Source: Deltaproteobacteria bacterium (GTDB lineage: Bacteria; Myxococcota_A; Polyangia; Polyangiales; Ga0077539). Taken from it: 44,666 nucleotides of DNA. Positions 31,090 through 43,200 of this stretch are shown here, piece by piece. The stretch covers positions 1 to 44,666 of the forward strand of contig JACRDB010000116.1 of assembly GCA_016218725.1 (NCBI GenBank), written 5' to 3'. A program made the position numbers and the translations under genes. The notes beneath the pieces were generated by a model. It was given only the letters and a program-made list of their open reading frames with translations. It had not been told where the DNA came from and ran no database searches. The number at the start of each line of letters is the position of its first letter. Positions within the stretch are counted from its first letter, which is position 1.

Positions 31090-32189
31090 GGTCGGATGTT
31101 GAAGTCGATGTTTACGGGCTGGCCGTTACGCGTCACGGACACCTGGATGTGGTCGCTCTGGCGCAGGCGGCTGTAGGCCTCCAGGGCGCGGTCCGGCGAT
31201 GCGATGTCCAGGCCATTCAGGCGGTTCAGGATGTCGCCGTTCTGCAGGGACAGCCTCCCGAGGAGGGAGTTGCCGCGCACCCCGAAGAGCTGCACGCCCA
31301 CCACCCGGCCGCCCTCCTCGTGGGGCATGATGCGCGTGGTGCGCATGAGCTCGGCCTGGTTCTCAAGGATCCGGTCCACGGTGCTGCGACGGATGTTGAA
31401 CTCGTTGGCGCCGACGCGCTCGATGCCTTGATCGAGGATGGACGCCAGCTCGCTGCCGCCCCCGGCGGGCGTGGGCACCACGGGCGCGGCCATGGTCGGC
31501 GGCGGCGGGGCCTCCCGCGGCGGCATGATCTGCGCGATGAAGCACCGAGGCCCGCCGCCCTGAGGCCGCAGGAGCACGTACACCCCCACGGAGTTGGGCC
31601 GGTGCGAGGGGCAGAAGCCCACCAGGGAGACCGTGCGGTTGTCCACCTGCTGCCCCTGGCGGAAGGGCATCGCGGGGCCCGTGCCGCCGGTCTGGATGAA
31701 CGCGATGGACCAGTCCTCGTGGGCGCTCTCGATGGCGCCCAGCACCTTGGCCGTGGAGTCGCAGGGCTCCGGGTGGCGCATGCCCACATGGGCCGGGTCC
31801 AGGTCGCACACCTCCGGCGGGAGGATGTGATCCTCGGCGGGGGGCGCGGCCACGCCGCCCTCGACGGCGCCGCCGTCGGTGGCCGCGTCGCAGTCCAGGC
31901 ACCCGGCGTCGGAGTCAAAGACGTTGCGGTGGATGATCGCCTGACGATCCCGCAGGTGGTGGTTGGCCTCGGTGACCGGCGCCTCCACGGTGGCGGGTCC
32001 GTGCGCCGGGAGCGAGCGCGCCAGGGCCTCGGTGTCCGCGGCGAAGAGCCTCGCGGCCACCAGGTCGTTCACCCCCCGGGCCGCGAACCACGCGCAGGGG
32101 ATCAGCGCCAGGAGCACCAGGGCCCAGGGCTGCCGTCGAAGAATGCCTTCCAGGCGATCGAGGACCCTACGCATCACCGGGGGCTCCAT
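31086..32189 (-). CDS. gspC: Type II secretion protein GspC
   Basis: A 367-residue bitopic protein bridging the inner-membrane platform and the secretin. It has a transmembrane helix (LVLLALIPCAWFAARG, about 24-40), then the HR-domain entry IIHRNVFDSDAG, then a periplasmic region, and a C-terminal PDZ-like domain (GVQLFGVRGNSLLGRLSLQNGDILNRLNGLDI). The HR-equivalent region is enlarged and cysteine-rich (C97 and C100 as CxxC, C128, C143, C193, C216), unlike classical GspC. First gene of the operon; a 120-nt gap separates it from the upstream secreted-protein gene. ATG 32189 or ATG 32174 (MRRVLDRL) are both possible. Confidence 0.87.
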   Translation of the reverse strand: MEPPVMRRVLDRLEGILRRQPWALVLLALIPCAWFAARGVNDLVAARLFAADTEALARSLPAHGPATVEAPVTEANHHLRDRQAIIHRNVFDSDAGCLDCDAATDGGAVEGGVAAPPAEDHILPPEVCDLDPAHVGMRHPEPCDSTAKVLGAIESAHEDWSIAFIQTGGTGPAMPFRQGQQVDNRTVSLVGFCPSHRPNSVGVYVLLRPQGGGPRCFIAQIMPPREAPPPPTMAAPVVPTPAGGGSELASILDQGIERVGANEFNIRRSTVDRILENQAELMRTTRIMPHEEGGRVVGVQLFGVRGNSLLGRLSLQNGDILNRLNGLDIASPDRALEAYSRLRQSDHIQVSVTRNGQPVNIDFNIRP

Positions 32190-32299
32190 GCGTCGGGCGT
32201 GCCACCCGGCAGGGCGTTGAATTCACCATGGTTTTCGCGGTCTTCCGTGGCCGTCGGTGACGTTCTGGCAGCGCCCCTCCGGGCCCTCCGCCGGGGTCG

Positions 32300-32312
32300 T
32301 GACAATTTGTCA
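32300..32312. promoter_or_regulatory. Inverted repeat upstream of T2SS operon
   Basis: TGACAA-T-TTGTCA is a perfect inverted repeat with a 1-nt centre. It covers the stop codon of the upstream secreted-protein gene and lies 111 nt before gspC. It could be an operator for the T2SS operon. There is no T-run after it, so it does not look like a terminator. Confidence 0.35.
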
Positions 32313-33107
32313 GCGGGTGCTCTCGAACACGCAGGAGCGGTTGGCGCCGCAGCGCAGGCCCCGGCGGCAGTCGTTGGTGGTGCGGCAGGGCTCGCCCAGG
32401 TCCGCGGTGCCTCGCTCCGGGGTGGCGGTGCTCCCGGCGCCCGCGTCGCGCCCCGCGGGGCCCTGGCCGATGAGGGAGCCGCAGTTGCGCGGAGGGTTCT
32501 GCCCCGGGAGGTTGGGCGCGGGGTGGTGCCGGGTGTCTACGATGGGCACCTGGAGGGGCTGGGTCTCGCTGCCCGCGGAGCCGTTGGGCGCCCCGGAGGA
32601 GTCAAAGGCCACGACGTAGTACTCCACGTGCGGCGGGAAGGCGTCGTCGCAGGGGATCTGCGCGCCGTACCCACTGGCGAGGCGGAACTGCTGCCCCATG
32701 GCGAGCATCCGCGCCTCGGTGTACCGCCGCGCGCCGGGCGCCCGGTAGAAGAGGGACACGTGGTCGATGGGCGCGCTCGACCGGATCTGCGCAAAGACCG
32801 GCACCTCCGTGCGGGCGAGCTGCTCCGGCACCGGGAAATGAATCACCGTGCCCTGCCCCGTCTGGCGCATGGGCCACGGGACGTCCCGGGCCTGCACCCC
32901 GGCGTCCGTGGCGGCAGCGGTAGGTGCATGTGTGCCACTGTCGGCGGATGCAGGTCCTGGTGCGCTGGCGTCGGAGGTGTTGGCGACGGCGGCGTCGGCG
33001 GCTCCCGGGCGGTTGGGGCGCTGCGGGGGGCGCGGCTGGGCAAGGACGACGGAGGTGAGGGCCCCGGCGAGGAGGGCCCCGGCGAGGACGAGGTGCTGGG
33101 CTCGCAT
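32310..33107 (-). CDS. Secreted protein with beta domain and C-terminal Cys motif
   Basis: A 265-residue exported protein. The signal peptide is MRAQHLVLAGALLAGALTSVVLA|Q, followed by an Ala/Asp/Ser-rich linker. Residues about 85-200 form a domain with IDHVSLFYRAPGARRYTEARM and VEYYVVAFDSSG, a pattern I associate with Ig/fibronectin-like modules in myxobacterial surface proteins. The C-terminus carries GEPCRTTNDCRRGLRCGANRSCV, a six-residue-spaced Cys motif like those in the neighbouring Cys-rich proteins. It lies between the MopE lipoprotein gene (76-nt gap) and gspC, on the same strand. Function unknown. Confidence 0.8.
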   Translation of the reverse strand: MRAQHLVLAGALLAGALTSVVLAQPRPPQRPNRPGAADAAVANTSDASAPGPASADSGTHAPTAAATDAGVQARDVPWPMRQTGQGTVIHFPVPEQLARTEVPVFAQIRSSAPIDHVSLFYRAPGARRYTEARMLAMGQQFRLASGYGAQIPCDDAFPPHVEYYVVAFDSSGAPNGSAGSETQPLQVPIVDTRHHPAPNLPGQNPPRNCGSLIGQGPAGRDAGAGSTATPERGTADLGEPCRTTNDCRRGLRCGANRSCVFESTR

Positions 33108-33165
33108 CGGGGGCACCCTTTCGCAGCGAGGCAGCCGCGTCAAGGGCTTGTGTGGGGCAAAGGGG

Positions 33166-33179
33166 CGCCCCGAGGGGCG
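33166..33179 (-). terminator. Weak hairpin after MopE/FGE lipoprotein gene
   Basis: CGCCCC and GGGGCG arms pair around a 2-nt centre just past the stop at 33184. On the minus strand the hairpin is followed by CCCCTTTG, with only three T residues, so termination would be inefficient and read-through into the secreted-protein and T2SS genes is likely. Confidence 0.25.
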
Positions 33180-33183
33180 GAGG

Positions 33184-35675
<2,492 letters not shown>

Positions 35676-35679
<4 letters not shown>

Positions 35680-38600
35680 GGCGCCCTCCGGCGGCGGGCC
35701 ACGAGGCCGAGGACGCAGAGCCCGAGGAGCCCCCACGGCGCCGCGGGTATCCCTCCCCCGGGGGGCCCGACGGCGCAGCCAAAGCCCCCTCCCCCGGCCG
35801 CCACGGCGCGGTCCCGCCGGAGCTCCGGCGGCGGCGGGAGGTTCGACAGGCAGTTGCCCCGGGCGCACACCTGCCCCTCGGGGCAGCGCACCACGGCGCA
35901 GGGGTCGTCCGCGCAGTTGCCCGTGGCCTGGTCGCACGCCTGGTCCCGCGGGCACCGGAGGTTCGTGCACCGGTCGCTCTCGCAGGTCCGGGTCATGCGG
36001 TTGCACACGAGGCCCGGGTCACACGCCCTCCCGCAGGGCGGGGCCACGCAGGCCCCCTGGTCGCACACCTGCCCCGCGGCGCAGGTGACCGCCACGCAGG
36101 AGCGCCCGCAGGTGCCGTTGTAGCAAGCCATGGCGTCCGGGCAGCGCCCCGGGGGGCAGGGGTTGGCCACGCAGGCCCCCTCGCGGCAAAGCTGCCCCTC
36201 GGCGCAGTTCATGAGCCCCACGCAGTTGTTGGGCACGCACACGCCGTCCGCCGCGCGGCACACGAGGCCCGCCCCGCAGCGCACGCCCTCGCAGCGCGGC
36301 ACGCAGCGGCCCTCGCGGCAAGGGGCGTCCGTGGGGCACGTCACCGCGGCGCAGCGGTCCGCGTCGCACACCTCCACGCCGTTGACCGTGCGGCACGTAG
36401 ACCCGATCGGGCACCGCAGCTCCGTCTCGTTGGAGCAGGGCCTGCGGCACGCGCAGATGTCCCCGCCCACGCACACGCTCCCGCGCTCGCAGAGGCTCCC
36501 GCCCACCGGGGCGTTGTCCACCACGCCGTCGCAGTCGTTGTCCCGGCAGTCGCACTCCTCCGCCGCGGGGCCCCGGCCCCCGGTGCAGGTGAGCCTCCCG
36601 CCCGCGCAGGTGAGCGTCCCCGGGGTGCACAGCCCGCGCATCATCCCGCAGGCCGCGCCGCCCCCGGGGTTGCCCTCGTCGATGCGACCGTCGCAGTTGT
36701 TGTCAATCCCGTCGCACACCTCGTCCAGGGGGCCCCGGCCGCCGTCGCACACCATCATCCCGCCCCGGCAGATCAGCACCCCGGGGACGCACGCCCCCCG
36801 CGCCGGGAGCATCCCCCCGCCGGGCAGGCACGGCCCTCCCGAGGCCACGCCCTCGTCCACCATCCCGTCACAGTCGTTGTCTACATTGTCACACACCTCC
36901 ATGGTGGGGCCGACGGCGCCGTCGCAGGCCACCCTGCCGTCGCGGCACACGGCCCTGCCCGGGCGGCAGGCGCCCACCATGGACCCGCAGGTCATCCCCG
37001 CGCCGAAGCCCTCGTCCACCATGCCGTCGCAGTCGTTGTCCATGCCATCGCAGACCTCCATGGCGGGGCCCACGGCGCCCTCGCACACGAGGCCCCGAGC
37101 CCCGCGGCACACGGTGGTCCCGCGCCGACAGGTCCCCATCGGCGGGTCCGTCGGGAAGGTGATCCCCGCGGGCGTACACGCCGCCCCGGCGCCGCTGACC
37201 CCGTCGTCCACGGTGCCGTTGCAGTCGTTGTCAATCCCGTCGCACACCTCCGGGGTGGGCTCCACGCCCCCGCGGCAGACGAGCCTGCCGCCCACACACG
37301 CGAGGGTCCCCGGGCGGCACGCCCCGAGGGTGCCCCCGCAGGGCCCGCCGCCGCCGGGGTTGCCCTCGTCGATCATCCCGTCGCAGTTGTTGTCCCGGCC
37401 GTCACACGCCTCCGGCGTGGGCCCCACGCTCCCGATGCAGGGCCCGCCCATGCACGCCTGGGTCCCCGGGCGGCACTCCCCCACGGAGGACCCGCAGGCG
37501 CGGGTGAGGCCCTCGTCCACGCTGCCGTCGCAGTCGTTGTCAATCCCGTCGCACACTTCCGTGGCGGGCCCCACCCCGCCGGTGCATGCGCCGAAGCGCC
37601 CGGTGCCCGTCCCCGGTGGGGTCTGCTCGATGCACGCCTCGGTGCCGGGCATGCACGCCCCCACGGCGGAGCCGCAGGGCCGGGTGATGGCGCCCTCGTC
37701 CACGCGGCCGTCGCAGTCGTTGTCGCGCCCGTCGCAGATCTCGGCGCCGGGGACGCAGCCCGGGCCCGTGCACACCGGGAGGCCTGCGCAGTCCGGGTCG
37801 CCGCAGTCCGTGCGGCCGTCGCAGTCGTCGTCGATGCCGTTGGAGCATGCGGCCCCGTCGCGCTCGGCGCCGGGAGCCCCCGGGGTGGCGCTGCAGGCCA
37901 CGTCGGTGCCGCTCGGCGCGCACACGAAGCGCCCGTCCCTACGGCACGCGCCCACGCCCGCCGCGCAGGGCCGCCCGAGGTCGTAGCCCTCGTCCACGAT
38001 GGCGTTGCAGTTGTCGTCCACGCCGTTGCACAGCTCGCGCAGGACGGAGTTGGCGACGATGGTATTGATCGCCTGGGAGATGCCCGCCTCGTTCTGGGCG
38101 TAGTAGGCCCGGTGCGAGATCCCGCGGCAGTCGCTGGTCCCCGGCGCCGTGGTCCCGCCGGCCCGGGCGATGTCCTCCAGCTCCGAGTACGCGCAGGTCT
38201 GCCCGAACCCGATCACGAAGGTGCGCACGTGCACCGCCCGCTGCTCGTCCACGCCGCCGATGATGTCGTAGCAGTCCCCGTCGCCGTTCAGGTCGATGTT
38301 GCTCTCGAAGCCCGCGGAGCCCGGGTTCTGGATCGCCCCGTCGCCGTTCAGGTCCACCGAGAGGCACCCGAGGGCCCGGGCGTTGTTCTGCGCGGGGATG
38401 CTCCCGGCGCTCTCCACGCAGGTCTCGTCCCCGTCGGTCAACAGAATGATGTTGTAGGGCCTGCACCGGGCGTAGGGGTCGGGCACCCGGGACGCGCCGC
38501 CGTGGGCCCTCAGGGGGCTCGTGGGGCCCGTGAGGTAGGTCCTCGCCGCGCGGAGGATCCCCCCGAGCGGGGTGAGGGTGCTCTCCGCCGCCAGGCCGTT

Positions 38601-39179
38601 GCCCGCGCCGAGCGTGCTGATCTCGTCGCCGCCCACGGCCCCCGGGCCCGCGGGCACCACGCCACACCCGGTGAAGCTCCCATCACCCCAGAGCCGCAGC
38701 CGACCGTTGTTGCCCTCTTGAATGGGCACCACCACCTGGCCGCCGTTCAGGCACCCGAGCTCGCGCGTGCAGTCGTCCGTCCCGCAGGAGAAGAAGTACG
38801 GGCGATACCCGTCCACGTGGTCGTAGTGACCGCCGTTGGAGAAGAGCCCGTTGGTGCACTGAAAGGGGAAGGTCTCCAGCCCGAAGACCGCGTCCCCCAC
38901 GCCGTCGGCGATGTGCTGCACCACGCAGGCCAGGTCGTTGATGCGCTGGCACGGGAACCCGCAGGAGTTCGTGCTCCGCCCCGGGGGGCACGCGGTGCGC
39001 TCCGTCATGGACCCCGAGGTGTCCGCGCTCAGGAGAAAATGCGGCTTCACGATCGTCACCGGCTGCGCCAGGGACCGCCCCGCCACGGCGCTCAGCGCCA
39101 GCGCAACAACCAGCCCCGCCGTACGACTGCGCAAACCCCGGCGCACAAGCCCGCCCGACCCGTCTTGAAGAAGGCCCAT
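35676..39179 (-). CDS. vWA-like protein with MopE repeats and MYXO-CTERM-like sorting tail
   Basis: A 1167-residue exported protein. Signal AGLVVALALSAVAGRSLA|Q is followed by a von Willebrand A-like domain (residues about 43-365) with the MIDAS motif SADTSGSM (D53, S55, S57) and a second metal-site region IILLTDGDETC. Ten MopE-like motifs follow (for example VCDGIDNDCDGSVDEG, VCDGMDNDCDGMVDEG), each separated by 30-50 residues starting PCGxxxGxCRPGxxxC. Next come Cys-rich modules of the form 'RCxEGQLCREGACV' (about 970-1110). The C-terminus is a MYXO-CTERM-like signal: FGCAVGPPGGGIPAAPWGLL, hydrophobic span, then ARRRRAP. MYXO-CTERM proteins of Myxococcota are T2SS-dependent surface proteins. 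ATG 39179 is upstream of the signal peptide. Function (adhesion or metal-binding surface fibre) is inferred. Confidence 0.87.
36525..38030. repeat. DNA repeat region encoding MopE motifs (10 copies)
   Basis: Ten copies of the CDGxDNDCDGxVDEG-coding motif, about 120-180 bp apart, each containing a variant of CCGTCGCAGTCGTTGTC. Together with the eight copies in 33825-35250 they form the largest repeat system in the window. Confidence 0.75.
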
Positions 39180-39323
39180 AGGTCCAGACAGTATCTCACG
39201 TCCCGAGGCGCTCCTTGCGCAAACCGCGAGCACTCCGGCAGGTGCGACCCTTCCCCACCCGTGGGACAAGGTCGGCGGGTGCCCGACCTCCCGGAGCTTT
39301 GCTATGCTGCCTCCAGGGCTGCC

Positions 39324-40244
39324 ATGAACTGCTTTCGTACCTTGTGGGTTCTTGTAGGTGTGGCCTTTGCGCCTCGGGCTCTTGCCCAGGACGCAGGGGT
39401 CACGGACGCCGGGGCGGGGGCGGGCTCGCCGGTGACGGTGGTGCAGCGCGCCCCGGGCGTGCGCAGGCTCCAGGCCTCGCAGCGGTATCGGTTGGAGGCC
39501 CCGAGGGATTTCGATTTGCCTCTGCGCACCGCGCGGGGCGAGTGCTTCGAGGTGGCGGGCTACGCCACCGGGGCCTCGAGGGTGACCGTGCAGGTGTTTG
39601 AAGGGAGCGCGGCGCTGGGGAGCCCGGTGCCGCTCACGAACTCCACCGGCGCGCTGGCGCGTCGGGGCTTCTGCGCCACGCTGGGGGGTCCGTCGTACCG
39701 GGTGCAGGTCCACGCGGACGGCCCGGCGTGGTGGGCCCTGGCGGTGCTCGTGGCCCCTCGGCCAGCCGGGCCCGCCCCCTCGGGCGCCGACGCCGGGGCG
39801 TCCGTGATGGACGCAGCGGCGCCGTCGGACGCGCCGGACGGGGGGCCCCGACGGGCGGGGCCGGCGCCTGGAGGGGTCCCGGTGGGCGGCCCGGAGCGGG
39901 ACTACGTGGGCGCCAGGCTCCGGGCCTGGGCCGCGGAGCACCCGGGCTCCGCGGGCTTCACCGACGCCGTGAGGGTGACGCTGAACACCAACCAGACCTA
40001 CGACCAGACGCTCCAGCTTGGCAGCGGCCAGTGCGTGGCCGTGGTGGTCGCGGGCGTGCCCAGCGTGGCCGACCTTGTGCTGGAGCTCTTTGACCCGGTG
40101 GGCAACCGGGTGGCCCTGGACGCCACCCACACCTCGCTGGAGAGCGTGCGCCACTGCGCGGCGTACGCGGGCCCGGTGCGCTTCCGGGCGAGGATGTTCT
40201 CCGGCGCGGGCCTCGTGGGCGTGCAGGCCCTCACGGTGCCGTAG
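39324..40244 (+). CDS. Secreted protein with two PPC-like beta domains
   Basis: A 306-residue exported protein. The signal peptide is MNCFRTLWVLVGVAFAPRALA|Q. Two similar domains, about residues 45-150 and 200-306, are separated by an Ala/Gly/Pro-rich linker. Each has the order 'xFDLPL...GxCFEVAGYAxGASRVTVQVFE...RRGFCATLGG' or 'xYDQTLQLGSGQCVAVVVAGV...LVLELFDPVG...RHCAAYAG', with a Cys pair at equivalent places, suggesting internal duplication of a pre-peptidase C-terminal-like beta sandwich. ATG 39324 has AGGG 6 nt upstream; an extended -10-like TGCTATGCT lies at 39300-39308. Its stop is 4 nt from the converging mfd stop. Divergent from the vWA/MopE gene. Confidence 0.8.
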   Translation: MNCFRTLWVLVGVAFAPRALAQDAGVTDAGAGAGSPVTVVQRAPGVRRLQASQRYRLEAPRDFDLPLRTARGECFEVAGYATGASRVTVQVFEGSAALGSPVPLTNSTGALARRGFCATLGGPSYRVQVHADGPAWWALAVLVAPRPAGPAPSGADAGASVMDAAAPSDAPDGGPRRAGPAPGGVPVGGPERDYVGARLRAWAAEHPGSAGFTDAVRVTLNTNQTYDQTLQLGSGQCVAVVVAGVPSVADLVLELFDPVGNRVALDATHTSLESVRHCAAYAGPVRFRARMFSGAGLVGVQALTVP

Positions 40245-40248
40245 GGCA

Positions 40249-43200
40249 CTACCCGAGGACCAGGGGCTCCAGGTCCTTGAGCACCGCCTCGGCGTTGGTG
40301 ACCCCGTCACCTTCGCCAAAGCGCCGCGTGAGCTTCATGTCCGGCGTCAGGCGGTAGAGCGCCCGGCGCCCGGCGCAGAGCTCCAGCACCTTGGCGCCGT
40401 CCAGGGGAGAGTCCTCCCGGAGGTGGAGCACCACGCGCTCGCGGCTCGCCTCGACGCCGAGCGCCCGGAGGCGCCGCAGGCGGGTCTTCAGGGCCATCAC
40501 GCGCACCAGCACCCGGGCGGGCGCCGGCGCCGGGCCGAAGCGGTCCTCGAGCTCCGAGGCCAGGTCGTGCACCTCGTCCTCGTCGGCGGCGCCGGCCAGG
40601 CGCTTGTACACCGAGAGCCGCACGCCCACGTCTTCGATGTACTCCTCCGGGAGGTAGCTGGGCTCGTCGAAGGTGAGCTCCGGGTCCTCGGCGCGGGCCA
40701 CCGGGTGCCCTCGGAGCTCCGCCACGGCCTCCTCCAGGAGCTGGCAATAGAGGTCGAAGCCCACGGCGCTGACCATGCCCGACTGCTCGGCCCCGAGGAG
40801 GTCCCCGGCGCCCCGGAGCTCCAGGTCCAGCGAGGCCACCTTGAAGCCCGACCCCAGCTCCGTGAAGCGCTCCAGGGCCTCGATGCGCGTGCGGGCCTCG
40901 TCGGTCATGCGCGAGGGCGGCGGCACGAAGAGGTAGCACCAGGCGCGCTCGCGGCTGCGGCCCACCCTGCCCCGGAGCTGGTAGAGCTGTGAGAGCCCGA
41001 GGAGGTCCGCGCGGTCCAGGAGCATGGTGTTGGCCCTGGGGATGTCCAGCCCGCTCTCGATGATGGCCGTCGCGCAGAGCACGTCGTAGCGGCCCTCGAT
41101 GAAGTCCAGCATGACGGTCTCCAGCGCGTCCGGCGGGAGCTGCCCGTGGGCCACGGCCACCCGCGCCGAGGGCAGGAGCTTCTGGAGCCGGTCGGCGCGC
41201 TCGTAGAGGCCGTCTACACGGTTATACACATAGAACACCTGCCCCCCACGGGAGAGCTCGCGCGCCACGGCCTCGCGCAGGAGCTGCGGGTCCTCGCGGG
41301 ACACGATGGTGCGCACCGCCCTGCGGTCCACCGGCGCCGTGGTGATGAGCGACAGGTCCCGCAGCCCCGCCACGGCCATCTGGAGCGTGCGGGGGATCGG
41401 GGTGGCCGACAGGGTCAGGACGTCGAGCTGCGCCCGGAGCTGCTTGATGCGCTCTTTGTGGGTCACGCCGAAGCGCTGCTCTTCATCCACCACCAGGAGC
41501 CCCAGGTCCTTGAAGTGCACGTCTCGGGAGAGCAGCCGGTGCGTGCCCACCACCACGTCCACCCGTCCCTCCTTGAGGCGCCGGAGCGTGTCCCGCTGCT
41601 CCTGCGGCGAGGCGAAGCGAGAGAGCACCGCCAGCTCCAGCGCGTAGGACCGCAGCCGCTCGGCGAAGGTGTTGAAATGCTGCTGGGCCAGCACCGTGGT
41701 AGGGCAGAGCACCGCCACCTGGGCCCCCTGCGACGCCACATGAAACGCCGCCCGAAGCGCCACCTCGGTCTTGCCAAAGCCTACATCACCACACACCAGA
41801 CGGTCCATGGGTGTAGGTGTTTGTAGGTCTCGAAGAACGTCTTCGATGGCGCGGGCCTGGTCGGGGGTTTCCTCAAAGGGGAAGGTGGCCTCGAACTCCT
41901 GGTAGAGCATGCCGGGAGGGGGAAAGGACCGGCCGGGGCTGGCACGGCGCTCGGCGTAGAGGCGCAGGAGCTCGTCGGCGAGCTGGCGCACCTCGCGCTG
42001 GACGCGGGCCTTGGACTTCGCGAAGGTCTGGCCTCCGAGGCGATCGAGCCTTGGGGCGCCTTCACCGCCGGAGTACTTCTGGAGCTGGTTGAGCCGGGTG
42101 ACGGGCAGGAGCAGGGTCTGCCGGTCGGCGTACTCCAGCACCAGGAAGTCCAGCGCCGAGGCGCCCACCTGACGGTGCTGGAGCCCGTTGTAGCGCGCGA
42201 TCCCGTGGTCGATGTGAACGACGTGGTCCCCGACGGCCAGGGCCCGGAGGTCATCGAGGAAGGCCCGGGCGCTGTCCCCTTCGCCCTTGCGCCGCGCGCT
42301 CCTGCGGGCCCTGGCGCCGAAGACCACCTCCTCGGTGATCACCACCAGGGCGCGGGACGGGAGCTCGAAGCCCCGGGCCACCTCGCCGGTGAAGACCTCC
42401 AGGCAGGGGCTCTCCGGGCGGCGCTCGGGGCCTAACGCCGCGGGGTCAAAGGTCCCGACGTGGAGCTGCACGGCGCGGTCGTGGGACCGCAGCAGCGTCG
42501 CGAGGCGCTCGGCCTGGGTGGGCGTGCGGCCCGCGAGGAGCACCCGCTGGCCGTCCTCCAGCCACCGGGCGCAGCGCGCGAGGAGCGGCACCAGCGCGTC
42601 GACCTTTCCCCGCTCGGAGCGGGCGGTCTTGATCTCCGCGGCGAGCGCGTCCAGGGAGCGGGCGCCCAGGTCCAGGGCGTCGCCGGGGCACAGCTCCAGG
42701 CCCGTGGCCGGGTCGTCGCTGGTGCCTTGAACGACGACTTCGTGCGACACCACCGCGCGCTGCGCGGCGAGGCCCTGGAGCACCTCCTCGCGCCGGAGGT
42801 AGTGGGCCGCGAGGGGGAAGGTGGGCTGGGCGCGCTCCACGCGGGCCTCGCGGTCCCTGGCGGCGCGGGCGAGGTCCTCGTCGAGGGCGGCGACCGCGCG
42901 CGCAGGGCGGTCCCAGAGGACGTTGAAGCGCGCAGGGAGGTATGCCGTGAGGGGCTCCAGCGAGGGGTAGTACGCGGGGACGAAGCTCTCGGCGCCGAAG
43001 AAGGCCCGGCCGCTGTCCACGTCGTCGAGGAGGCGCGCGAGCTGGGTGCTCGGGGTGTTGGCCTCGTCCGCGAGGTCGCGCACGCGCCTGCGGGCGAGGG
43101 CCTTCTCGGGCTCTCCGAGGAGCGCCTCGCGCACGGGGTGGAGGAAGAGCTCCGGGACGCTCCGGACGGTGCGCTGCCCATCGGGGTCAAAGAGCCGGAT

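Noticed and set aside
32190..32204. Sigma54 promoter (TGGCACG) before gspC
   Set aside because: The -24-like TGGCACG exists on the minus strand but the -12 element does not match TTGC and the site overlaps the start codon.
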